Positions 26,283 to 32,714 of a DNA stretch of 32,714 nucleotides are shown here, piece by piece (position 1 is the first letter of the stretch; each line of letters begins with the position of its first letter). The position numbers were made by a program, and so were the translations under genes. Below the pieces are notes generated by a model. The model ran no database searches. It was not told where the DNA came from and saw only the letters and a list, made by a program, of their open reading frames with translations. Where the stretch lies: assembly GCA_964568525.1 (NCBI GenBank), contig CAZMPM010000012.1, forward strand, positions 1-32,714, in the 5' to 3' direction. Origin of the DNA: CAYZPB01 sp964568525 (lineage in GTDB: Bacteria; Bacillota; Bacilli; Tepidibacillales; Tepidibacillaceae).

Positions 26283-26311
26283 ATATTACACCAAATTTAG
26301 CTATCTGTCAA
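26283..26311 (-). promoter_or_regulatory. Promoter of the cold-shock gene
   Basis: On the minus strand: a perfect TTGACA (26311-26306), 17-base spacer, TAATAT (26288-26283). Predicted start near 26276, giving a leader of about 70 bases. Within the leader ACCGTC-GAAAT-GATGGT (plus positions 26258-26274) forms a six-pair hairpin two bases from the predicted 5' end. Confidence 0.7.
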
Positions 26312-26361
26312 CTTTATTTAATATATTTTATTCGTGTTAATCTATAAATCTTTGCTAATTC

Positions 26362-26392
26362 TTACAATTTTTTTACTAAAATATGCTAAAAT
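26362..26392 (+). promoter_or_regulatory. Candidate promoter of the THUMP methyltransferase gene
   Basis: Extended -10 TGCTAAAAT (26384-26392) with TTACAA at 26362-26367, spacer 19. It lies 42 bases before ATG 26434, in the divergent 226-base gap with the cold-shock gene; nothing else was recognised in that gap besides the cold-shock promoter and leader. Confidence 0.5.
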
Positions 26393-26433
26393 TAAGCTAT
26401 TACTTATTAACGTTTGAGGGTTGAAGGCGAAAG

Positions 26434-27594
26434 ATGACAAAAGTTAAGCTAATTGCAACAGCAACATTCGGTATGGAAGCAGTGGTTGCCGACGAGGTTA
26501 AAAGGCTTGGTTATACAGATCTATCCGTGGAAAATGGAAAAGTAATTTTCGAGGCTGATATTTCTGCAATTGCTCGAGCTAATCTTTGGCTACGAGCGGC
26601 GGATCGCGTTCGACTAGTAGTTGGCGAATTCAAAGCAGTCACTTTTGATCAGTTATTTGAGCGGACAAAAACACTCCTATGGCACGAATGGATTGAACAA
26701 GATGGGGAGTTTCCGGTTGAAGGTAAATCTGTTAAATCAACTTTATTTAGTATTTCCGACTGTCAAGCGATTGTAAAAAAAGCGGTTGTTGAAAGTTTGA
26801 AAAATAGTTATAAGACAAGTTGGTTCGCTGAAACAGGCGCCTTATATCGAATTGAAGTTTCAATCTTAAAGGACCAAGTGACACTTACAATTGATACTAG
26901 TGGAACCGGTCTGCATAGAAGGGGATATCGCGATTGGATAGGGGTAGCACCGCTTAAGGAGACGATGGCTGCGGGTCTTATCTATCTTTCTCGTTGGCGT
27001 AATGATCGTCCGTTGGTCGATCCTTTTTGTGGGTCGGGTACAATTCCAATTGAGGCTGCGCTTATTGGCAAAAATATTGCGCCTGGAATGAATCGTGAAT
27101 TTGCGGCTGAAGATTGGCCGGCGATACCGCGTGAGATTTGGCACAATGCCCGTGCGGAGACTCATGGTCTAGCAAATTTTGCTCAAAAAGTTGAAATTCT
27201 CGGAACGGATATTGATGGTGAAATTATTAAGATTGCTGAACGAAACGCTGAAGAAGCTGATTTGGCTGCTGATATAAAGTTTCGCAGAGTGGCAATTAAG
27301 GATTTGCACCTTGCCAGCGACTATGGTGTCTTAATTGCAAATCCGCCATATGGTGAAAGAATTAGTGAACAGAGTGAGGTTGATCAGATTTATCGTGTTT
27401 TAGGGGAGAAGTACCGTGCTTATCGGACTTGGTCATATTTTATTTTGACTGCGAATGAGCAATTTGAGAAGTTTTTTGGTGCACAGGCGAGCAAAAAACG
27501 AAAACTCTATAATGGTAATATTAAAGTTGACTATTATCAGTATTACGGGCCATTGCCGTCTTTTAAAAAGTTGGGTTCTGGTGGAGAGAACTAG
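26434..27594 (+). CDS. THUMP-domain class I RNA methyltransferase (YpsC/RlmL N-domain type)
   Basis: Predicted 23S rRNA guanine-N2 methyltransferase. The N-terminal ferredoxin-like plus THUMP part (1-160) opens with KLIATATFGMEAVVADEVKRLGY and binds RNA; the TSGTGLHRRGYR segment links it to the catalytic domain. Motif I is VDPFCGSGTIPIEAAL (about residue 195) and the catalytic motif IV is ANPPYGERI (about 305). Length 386 matches the stand-alone Firmicutes proteins (YpsC), which correspond to the N-terminal half of E. coli RlmL. The ATG follows GAAGGCGAAAG. Monocistronic or leading the run toward trpS; the exact target base is inferred from the family. Confidence 0.9.
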   Translation: MTKVKLIATATFGMEAVVADEVKRLGYTDLSVENGKVIFEADISAIARANLWLRAADRVRLVVGEFKAVTFDQLFERTKTLLWHEWIEQDGEFPVEGKSVKSTLFSISDCQAIVKKAVVESLKNSYKTSWFAETGALYRIEVSILKDQVTLTIDTSGTGLHRRGYRDWIGVAPLKETMAAGLIYLSRWRNDRPLVDPFCGSGTIPIEAALIGKNIAPGMNREFAAEDWPAIPREIWHNARAETHGLANFAQKVEILGTDIDGEIIKIAERNAEEADLAADIKFRRVAIKDLHLASDYGVLIANPPYGERISEQSEVDQIYRVLGEKYRAYRTWSYFILTANEQFEKFFGAQASKKRKLYNGNIKVDYYQYYGPLPSFKKLGSGGEN

Positions 27595-27636
27595 GTAAAT
27601 TGTTGAATTTTAAATGTAATAGAACAGTAGATAGTG

Positions 27637-27642
27637 TATAAT
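27637..27642 (+). promoter_or_regulatory. -10 box upstream of trpS
   Basis: TATAAT with TG directly before it (27635-27636), 39 bases upstream of the trpS ATG. The -35 region (ATGTAA) is weak, so the promoter is tentative. The gap is too short for a T-box leader. Confidence 0.4.
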
Positions 27643-27680
27643 TCATAGATAACAGAATTTATATAGGAGTGATTTAGGTA

Positions 27681-28664
27681 ATGCGTGTCTTATCGGGTAT
27701 ACAGCCTTCTGGGCGACTGCATTTAGGTAATTATTTCGGAATGATGAAACGAATGATCGATTATCAGGAACAGCACGAATTGTATGCTTTTATTGTTAAT
27801 TATCATGCGCTAACAACGGTATTTGATGCTGAACAGCTGCGTGAAGATACTTTTAATGCAGCATGTGATTTTCTTGCGTTAGGGATAAATCCAGAAAAAT
27901 CTACTTTCTGGATTCAATCAGATGTACCTGAGGTAACTGAACTTACTTGGATTTTATCTAATGTTACAGGTATGGGATTACTCGAACGGGCACACTCTTA
28001 TAAAGATAAAATTGCTAAAGGGATTATACCAACACACGGTCTTTTTTCTTATCCGGTGCTTATGACTGCGGATATTTTGGCGTTTGGCGGAGAAGTTGTC
28101 CCGGTTGGTAAGGATCAGAAACAACATTTAGAGATAGCTCGCGATATCGCTGAGCGATTTAACTTTACTTATGGCGAAACTTTTGTTGTGCCGAAAGAGG
28201 ATATTTCGGATGATGTTGCGACTGTGCCAGGTACAGATGGGCAAAAAATGTCTAAATCTTACGGGAATTCAATTGAAATTTTTACTGATGAGAATGCACT
28301 TCGCAAACGCGTGATGTCGATTGTTACTGATAATACGCCAGTTGAAGAGCCGAAACCGATTAAAGATAATGTTTTATTTGATATTTACTCACTTTTCTTA
28401 AATGAGAAGGGTAAGGTTGAACTTAAAGAGCGCTTCTTAACACCTGGTTTAAAATATGGTGAAGTTAAACAGGAATTATTCGAAATAATCTGGGAGTATT
28501 TTTTACCGTATCGCGGTCTGCGCAATATGTACTATAATGACCGTGCCGAAACTAACCGAATTTTGCAAAAAGGTGCGGAGAAAGCGCGTATACAGGCGAC
28601 ACATTATTTGGAGTTAGCGCGCCGAAATGTTGGTCTAAACTATATTGATTCCAATCGAGGGTAG
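27681..28664 (+). CDS. trpS: Tryptophanyl-tRNA synthetase
   Basis: Class Ic synthetase charging tRNA-Trp. The N-terminal SGIQPSGRLHLGNYFG contains the HIGH-equivalent (HLGN), GQKMSKSYGN is the KMSKS loop, and VPVGKDQKQHLEIARDIAERF is the tryptophan/ATP pocket segment. Length 327 is the usual size of bacterial TrpRS. RBS AGGAG is 10 bases before the ATG. The next gene begins within 9 bases of the TAG. No T-box or tRNA-like leader is present in the 86-base gap upstream, so regulation by tRNA-Trp charging is not supported by the sequence. Confidence 0.96.
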   Translation: MRVLSGIQPSGRLHLGNYFGMMKRMIDYQEQHELYAFIVNYHALTTVFDAEQLREDTFNAACDFLALGINPEKSTFWIQSDVPEVTELTWILSNVTGMGLLERAHSYKDKIAKGIIPTHGLFSYPVLMTADILAFGGEVVPVGKDQKQHLEIARDIAERFNFTYGETFVVPKEDISDDVATVPGTDGQKMSKSYGNSIEIFTDENALRKRVMSIVTDNTPVEEPKPIKDNVLFDIYSLFLNEKGKVELKERFLTPGLKYGEVKQELFEIIWEYFLPYRGLRNMYYNDRAETNRILQKGAEKARIQATHYLELARRNVGLNYIDSNRG

Positions 28665-28672
28665 TGATTTTG

Positions 28673-29293
28673 ATGGACCGTTTAATGGGTTTAATTATCA
28701 AAACAATAATTAAAAAACCTGAGCGGATGGGTAGCTTTATTTTTAAAAAATTAATGGAGCGCTTTCCCGCTAGTTTTGCTGATAAGTTTGACCCAATTAC
28801 CAGTAAACGCGCAGGTTATTCGGATCCATTTGCACAGGGCATAAAACGCACTGGACTGAGTGCAAATTATTCAGGTTATATTTTAGATTTAGGCACCGGC
28901 ACTGGTTTTGCTGCTTATAAAATTGCATCAGCTTTTCCCAATGCCCAGATTGTAGGAGTAGATCAAGCTGAAGAGATGCTCAAGATAGCGATAGCGAAGA
29001 AAGAGCAAAATCTCGTACAAAATGTTTCGTTTATGCTCGGTAATGCTTATAAATTGCCATTTAATGCCGCAAGCTTTGATTTAGTGACTGTTTCTAATGC
29101 GCCATTTGATTTTAAGGAAATTGTACATGTCTTAAAAAAAGACGGTTTGTTTTTATTTTCTCTTTCAATGGCCGGGAGAGCAATTGTGGCTAATGCTGAT
29201 GGAATCACTGAATTGCTTGCTAGGCATGGCTTAGAATTAATTGCAATTGAGCAAGTGTTTGATGGAGCATTTGTTTTAAGTGTGTTAAAATAG
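28673..29293 (+). CDS. Class I SAM-dependent methyltransferase
   Basis: A cytosolic methyltransferase of 206 residues. Motif I is ILDLGTGTGFAAYKIA with VGVDQAEEM ending strand beta2, followed by FMLGNAYKLPFNAASFDLVTVSNAPF, the motif II to IV region of Methyltransf_11/25-type enzymes. The first 60 residues (LMGLIIKTIIKKPERMG) are less conserved and contain a GSFIFKKLMERFP helix. The substrate cannot be read; it is not a ubiquinone/menaquinone methyltransferase by length or motif. A GTG at 28664 overlaps the trpS stop, but GAGGG at 28657-28661 is better spaced for ATG 28673. Probably translated from the trpS transcript. Confidence 0.78.
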   Translation: MDRLMGLIIKTIIKKPERMGSFIFKKLMERFPASFADKFDPITSKRAGYSDPFAQGIKRTGLSANYSGYILDLGTGTGFAAYKIASAFPNAQIVGVDQAEEMLKIAIAKKEQNLVQNVSFMLGNAYKLPFNAASFDLVTVSNAPFDFKEIVHVLKKDGLFLFSLSMAGRAIVANADGITELLARHGLELIAIEQVFDGAFVLSVLK

Positions 29294-29332
29294 CGTTATT
29301 ATTATATAAAAATATCATGAGGGGGATTTTAA

Positions 29333-30451
29333 ATGATTAGTAAACCAAGCAGAAAACCAAATAATCCAAATTTTTCGTCAGGCCCATGTTCGAAATATCC
29401 TGGCTATAGTTTAGATGTATTAAAGGATACCCCTTTGGGCAGATCACACCGTAGCAAACTCGGGAAAGCACTACTCGAAGAGTCAATTAATAGAACAAAA
29501 GCGATTCTCGGTATTCCTGAGGATTATCGAGTTGCAATCGTTCCTGCCTCAGATACTGGCGCCGTGGAGATGGCGATGTGGAATCTTCTTGGTGCGAGAG
29601 GTGTAGACGTTATCCATTTTGAGTCATTTGGTACTGGTTGGGCTAAAGAGATAAAAGGCCAGTTAAAAATTGAAGATGTTACTGAACATTTTGCAGATTA
29701 TGGGAAAATTCCTGATCTTTCAAAAGTTAATTTCGACAATGATGTTGTCTTTACTTGGAATGGGACAACAAGTGGAGTTAAAGTACCTAACGGTAACTTT
29801 ATTCCGGCAGATCGAAAAGGTTTAACAATTTGTGATGCCACTTCGGCTGTTTTTGCGATGGACCTTCCTTGGGATAAGCTTGATGTAACTACTTATTCTT
29901 GGCAAAAAGTGCTTGGTGGCGAAGCAGCTCACGGCATGCTAATTATTTCTCCGCGCGTAGTGGAAAGGGTTGCGAGCTACAAACCAGCTTGGCCGATCCC
30001 TAAAATTTTTACGTTTAGAAAGGGCGATGGTGTGGATGAAGCGTTGTTCGAAGGTTCAACGATTAATACGCCATCAATGCTTTGTAACCAAGATTACTTA
30101 GCAGCTCTGGATTGGGTTGATTCCATTGGTGGATTACCAGCTCTTATTGCTAGAAGCAATGCTAACTTAAAAGTCGTTGAAGAGTTTGTTAATAAGCATG
30201 ATTGGATTAGTTTTCTTGCTGCAGACCCGGCAATTCGTTCAAATACCAGCGTCTGCTTAAATCTTGCTCTTGATAAGGATAAAATTAAACAATTAATCAA
30301 AATACTAGAACAAGAAGCTGTTGCTTATGATATCGGTGCCTATCGTGATGCTCCGGATGGTCTCAGAATCTGGTGCGGTGCAACTATTGAATCTGAAGAC
30401 GTTCGTTTTGTGCTAGATTGGCTTGCTTGGGCATATGAAGAAGTAAAATAA
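29333..30451 (+). CDS. serC: Phosphoserine aminotransferase, alphaproteobacterial/Methanosarcina type
   Basis: PLP enzyme of aminotransferase class V converting 3-phosphohydroxypyruvate and glutamate to phosphoserine; also used for 4-phosphohydroxythreonine. The protein (372 residues) reads like the SerC subfamily of alphaproteobacteria and Methanosarcina: NPNFSSGPCSKYPGYSLD at the start, GRSHRSKLGK, VPASDTGAVEMAMWNLLGARG, FTWNGTTSGVKVP, CDATSAVFAMD and SWQKVLGGEAAHG with the PLP lysine 192. The usual Firmicutes SerC (short N-terminus, E. coli-like) looks different. serA and serB are not in the window. RBS GAGGGGGA precedes ATG 29333. A terminator follows 15 bases after the stop. Confidence 0.85.
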   Translation: MISKPSRKPNNPNFSSGPCSKYPGYSLDVLKDTPLGRSHRSKLGKALLEESINRTKAILGIPEDYRVAIVPASDTGAVEMAMWNLLGARGVDVIHFESFGTGWAKEIKGQLKIEDVTEHFADYGKIPDLSKVNFDNDVVFTWNGTTSGVKVPNGNFIPADRKGLTICDATSAVFAMDLPWDKLDVTTYSWQKVLGGEAAHGMLIISPRVVERVASYKPAWPIPKIFTFRKGDGVDEALFEGSTINTPSMLCNQDYLAALDWVDSIGGLPALIARSNANLKVVEEFVNKHDWISFLAADPAIRSNTSVCLNLALDKDKIKQLIKILEQEAVAYDIGAYRDAPDGLRIWCGATIESEDVRFVLDWLAWAYEEVK

Positions 30452-30466
30452 TATCGCATGGCTTTT

Positions 30467-30507
30467 ATGCCCAGGTGTTCAGTAATGTTCACTTGGGCAT
30501 TTTGTTT
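30467..30507 (+). terminator. Rho-independent terminator after serC
   Basis: ATGCCCAGGTG (30467-30477) pairs with CACTTGGGCAT (30490-30500), one G-T wobble, 12-base loop, followed by TTTGTTTCATT. Confidence 0.8.
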
Positions 30508-30520
30508 CATTACTATTAAT

Positions 30521-30548
30521 TTACAAAGATTAGGCAGTTATATATAAT
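30521..30548 (+). promoter_or_regulatory. Promoter of the PaaK-like/ACT operon
   Basis: TTACAA (30521-30526), 16-base spacer, TATAAT (30543-30548), just after the serC terminator and 34 bases before the GTG start at 30582. It starts a separate two-gene transcript. Confidence 0.7.
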
Positions 30549-30581
30549 AACACTAATTACCTAAAGAGAGGGAGATTGCTT

Positions 30582-31883
30582 GTGCAATATTGGAACAAGG
30601 CAGCAGAATGTATGCCGCTCGAAGAGAAGAAAAAAGTGCAATCAGAACGATTAATTACTACGGTAAAACATGTATACGATAACGTGCCTTTTTATCGGGC
30701 AAAAATGGACGAGTTAGGCGTTAAACCAAGTGATATCCAATCAATTGATGATATCGTGAAGCTGCCATTTACCTACAAAGAAGATTTGCGTGATAATTAT
30801 CCATACGGTCTGTTTGCTACGCCGATGAATGAGATAGTGAGAATTCATGCATCATCTGGAACTACTGGAAAACAGACTGTTGTAGGTTACACTCGAAAAG
30901 ACCTTGATACCTGGTCAGAAGTTATGGCGCGAGCGCTTGTTTCTGCTGGTATGACCAATGAATCATTTATTCAAGTATCGTACGGTTATGGTCTATTTAC
31001 CGGTGGACTGGGCATTCACGATGGATCTGAAAAGGTCGGTGCATCAGTTATACCGAGCTCATCAGGAAACACCAAACGTCAGGTACAGATTATGAAGGAT
31101 TTTGGAACAACAATGCTGGCTTGCACACCTTCCTATGCTCTATTTATTGCGGAAGTAATGGAAGAACTTGGAATTTCTAAAGATGAGCTAAAACTGGAAT
31201 CAGGGATTTTCGGTGCTGAGCAATGGACTAGCGCAATGCGTGATGAGATTGAACGACGTTTGGGAATCTTAGCATTTGATATTTATGGTCTTAGTGAAAT
31301 TATTGGCCCCGGTGTTTCTTGTGAGTGCATTCATAAAGCCGGTTTGCACATCGCCGATGATCACTTTTATCCGGAAATCATTGATCCGATTACTAGTGAA
31401 GTTTTACCGATCGGTGAAAAGGGCGAGATCGTCTTTACAACGATTACAAAAGAAGGCTTGCCACTACTTAGATACCGTACGCGTGATTTATCCGTGCTAA
31501 ATGCCGACGTTTGCGCTTGTGGTCGTACGAGCACAAGGATGAACAAAATAATGGGTCGTACGGATGATATGTTAATTATTCGTGGTGTTAATGTCTTCCC
31601 ATCACAAGTCGAAAGTGTTCTACTGGAATTTGGCGAAGCAGCACCACATTATCAATTGGTTGTTGATCGAATTAATAATCTTGATACATTAGAAGTGCTG
31701 GTGGAGATGACGGATGTATTCTTCTCAGACCAGATTAAAGATATCGTTGCGACAGAAAAAATGATTATGCGCGAAATAGAAGGGGTGTTAGGCGTCGCTG
31801 CAAAAGTTCGCCTAGTAGAACCTAAATCAATTGAGCGTAGTGAAGGCAAGGCTAAACGCGTTATCGATAAAAGAACCTATTAA
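30582..31883 (+). CDS. Phenylacetate-CoA ligase-like AMP-forming enzyme (PaaK family)
   Basis: ANL-superfamily acyl/aryl-CoA ligase of about 433 residues. MQYWNKAAECMP at the start, the AMP-binding loop HASSGTTGKQTVVGYT (about 90), FIQVSYGYGLFTGGLG, DIYGLSEIIGPGVSCEC (about 235) and LLRYRTRDLSVL are typical of PaaK; the C-terminal AMP-binding domain contains MNKIMGRTDDMLIIRGVNVFPSQVE. These activate aromatic acids to CoA esters. No paa ring-hydroxylase genes are present, and in Clostridia and relatives such ligases accompany aryl-acid (indoleacetate/phenylacetate) fermentation, so the substrate is unclear. GGGAG at 30569-30573 supports GTG 30582 over TTG 30576. Confidence 0.87.
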   Translation: MQYWNKAAECMPLEEKKKVQSERLITTVKHVYDNVPFYRAKMDELGVKPSDIQSIDDIVKLPFTYKEDLRDNYPYGLFATPMNEIVRIHASSGTTGKQTVVGYTRKDLDTWSEVMARALVSAGMTNESFIQVSYGYGLFTGGLGIHDGSEKVGASVIPSSSGNTKRQVQIMKDFGTTMLACTPSYALFIAEVMEELGISKDELKLESGIFGAEQWTSAMRDEIERRLGILAFDIYGLSEIIGPGVSCECIHKAGLHIADDHFYPEIIDPITSEVLPIGEKGEIVFTTITKEGLPLLRYRTRDLSVLNADVCACGRTSTRMNKIMGRTDDMLIIRGVNVFPSQVESVLLEFGEAAPHYQLVVDRINNLDTLEVLVEMTDVFFSDQIKDIVATEKMIMREIEGVLGVAAKVRLVEPKSIERSEGKAKRVIDKRTY

Positions 31884-31900
31884 CTAAGGGGTGTTATGTA

Positions 31901-32332
31901 ATGTTTGTTAAACAAATTTCCGTATTTCTCGAAAACAAATCTGGTAGATTGGCCGTTGCAACGCGTGTTTTGGCAGAAAACAATATCGACATTCGCGCGC
32001 TCTCGATTGCGGAGACAACTGATTATGGAATTCTGCGTCTGATCGTCAATAAACCTGACGAAGCGATCATCCATTTGAAGGCGGCTGATTTTGCGGTTAG
32101 TGCTACGACTGTGATTGCAATTGCGATTGAAGATAAGCCTGGTGGACTGACAATTACCTTAGAAGCTTTAGAAAAAGAAGATATTAGCGTTGAGTATATG
32201 TATGCTTTTGCTAGTAACTCTGGTAAAGAGGCACTAGTAATTATGAAGGTTAACGAAAAGGACAAGGCGTTAGAAGTTTTGTTGAAGAACAAAGTAAAGG
32301 TAATGCCGCTTGATGAGGTATATCATATCTAG
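31901..32332 (+). CDS. Tandem ACT-domain protein
   Basis: A 143-residue protein made of two ACT domains (about 1-70 and 70-143), a fold that binds amino acids as regulators. The first reads FVKQISVFLENKSGRLAVATRVLAENNIDIRAL, with the Gly-Arg turn of ligand-binding ACTs; the second AIEDKPGGLTITLEALEKEDISVEYMYAF. This tandem ACT family often sits next to PaaK-type ligases; a sensor role for an aromatic amino acid is plausible but inferred. It follows the ligase by 17 bases with RBS AAGGGG and is cotranscribed. It ends 4 bases before the converging gene, with no terminator between them. Confidence 0.87.
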   Translation: MFVKQISVFLENKSGRLAVATRVLAENNIDIRALSIAETTDYGILRLIVNKPDEAIIHLKAADFAVSATTVIAIAIEDKPGGLTITLEALEKEDISVEYMYAFASNSGKEALVIMKVNEKDKALEVLLKNKVKVMPLDEVYHI

Positions 32333-32336
32333 TTTC

Positions 32337-32714
32337 TTAGTTGGTTAGCCCTTCGATCAAAATTTTAATGGCGATAGCAATCAGGATTAAACCGCCAAAT
32401 AGCTCTGCTTTACTTTGTAGAATATCGCCTAATAGTTTACCGAGATAGACTGCAATAAATGATAGCACAAAAGTCACGGATGCTACAATCAGGATAGCTA
32501 GCCAAATTGAAAATGGAAATAAAGCAAAGCTAACCCCTACTGCAAATGCATCAACACTTGTTGCTAAAGCAAGTGTAAGCATAATCGTGGTAGATAGGGG
32601 GTTGGCTTTTGTTGTGCACTCAACGTTGCTCTCATCCATGCCCTTTCGCGCATCGTATATCAATTTAACACCAATTAAAGCTAGTACAATAAAAATAACC
32701 CAATGGCTAAATTG
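32337..32714 (-). CDS. mntP: Manganese efflux pump MntP, C-terminal part (5' end outside window)
   Basis: Minus-strand gene open to the window edge, so the N-terminal part is missing. The visible 125 residues begin SHWVIFIVLALIGVKLIYDARKGMD, then a linker and MLTLALATSVDAFAVGVSFAL, the second copy of the DxFxxG-type signature of the DUF204/MntP family, followed by two hydrophobic helices and a C-terminal helix LFGGLILIAIAIKILIEG. MntP exports Mn2+ from the cytosol. It continues upstream of any internal TTG or GTG, so the coding part cannot start in this window. Mn-responsive leader elements of this gene, if any, lie outside the window. Confidence 0.88.
   Translation of the reverse strand, partial: QFSHWVIFIVLALIGVKLIYDARKGMDESNVECTTKANPLSTTIMLTLALATSVDAFAVGVSFALFPFSIWLAILIVASVTFVLSFIAVYLGKLLGDILQSKAELFGGLILIAIAIKILIEGLTN

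Noticed and set aside
27595..27680. T-box leader upstream of trpS
   Set aside because: The gap is only 86 bases with no AGGGTGGnACCGCG-like motif and no terminator; it is far too short for a T-box.

Overview
The window is a 32.7 kb A+T-rich chromosomal stretch from a Gram-positive-type bacterium of the phylum Bacillota. The evidence is strong GGAGG ribosome binding sites, frequent GTG/TTG starts, two lipoproteins with cysteine lipoboxes, Bacillus-type housekeeping genes (YhaO/YhaN, CshA, YpsC-like, DegV, MgtE) and short intergenic gaps. TGA is used as a stop (end of the YhaO-like gene), so this is the standard bacterial code and not the mollicute code. I cannot name the genus. A scaffold gap of 13 N lies at 12095-12107. 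No rRNA, tRNA, CRISPR array or insertion sequence was seen, and no gene-free stretch exceeds 300 bases.

Layout. Positions 1-9800 (+): end of RNase III, a RdgB/HAM1 NTP pyrophosphatase, the YhaO/YhaN nuclease-ATPase pair, an MFS transporter, a GerMN/Gmad2 lipoprotein, a beta-carbonic anhydrase, an RlmI-type rRNA methyltransferase and an AlkD-like protein, mostly packed tightly. Positions 9812-12669 (+): a metal-response operon with its own promoter and duplicated operator, encoding an ArsR-type repressor, a small helical protein resembling a metal-ligand-free fragment of RIC/ScdA iron-sulfur repair proteins, a P1B-type ATPase with an unusual CPG motif, and a separate CxxC HMA metal chaperone. 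Positions 12708-15111 (+): DegV and the MgtE magnesium channel.

Positions 15222-20998 (+): a 1620-residue alpha-2-macroglobulin-like surface protein whose thioester site is degenerate, followed 2 bases later by a lipoprotein of the MEMO/AmmeMemoRadiSam-B family. This pair is the least explained part of the window. Positions 21068-23738 (+): a 5' hairpin, DEAD-box helicase CshA and tRNA thiolase MnmA, ending in a bidirectional terminator. Positions 23787-26207 (-): an EF-G paralogue and a cold-shock protein, each with a good RBS; the cold-shock gene has its own promoter and terminator.

Positions 26434-32332 (+): a THUMP-domain rRNA methyltransferase, TrpS with an overlapping SAM methyltransferase, a phosphoserine aminotransferase of the alphaproteobacterial/Methanosarcina type, a phenylacetate-CoA-ligase-like enzyme and a tandem ACT protein. 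The window closes with the 3' part of a manganese exporter (MntP) on the minus strand. Functionally the window mixes RNA maturation and translation (RNase III, RlmI, YpsC-like, MnmA, CshA, CspA, EF-G2, TrpS), nucleotide and DNA repair, metal homeostasis (ArsR/ATPase/HMA, MgtE, MntP) and envelope surface proteins.
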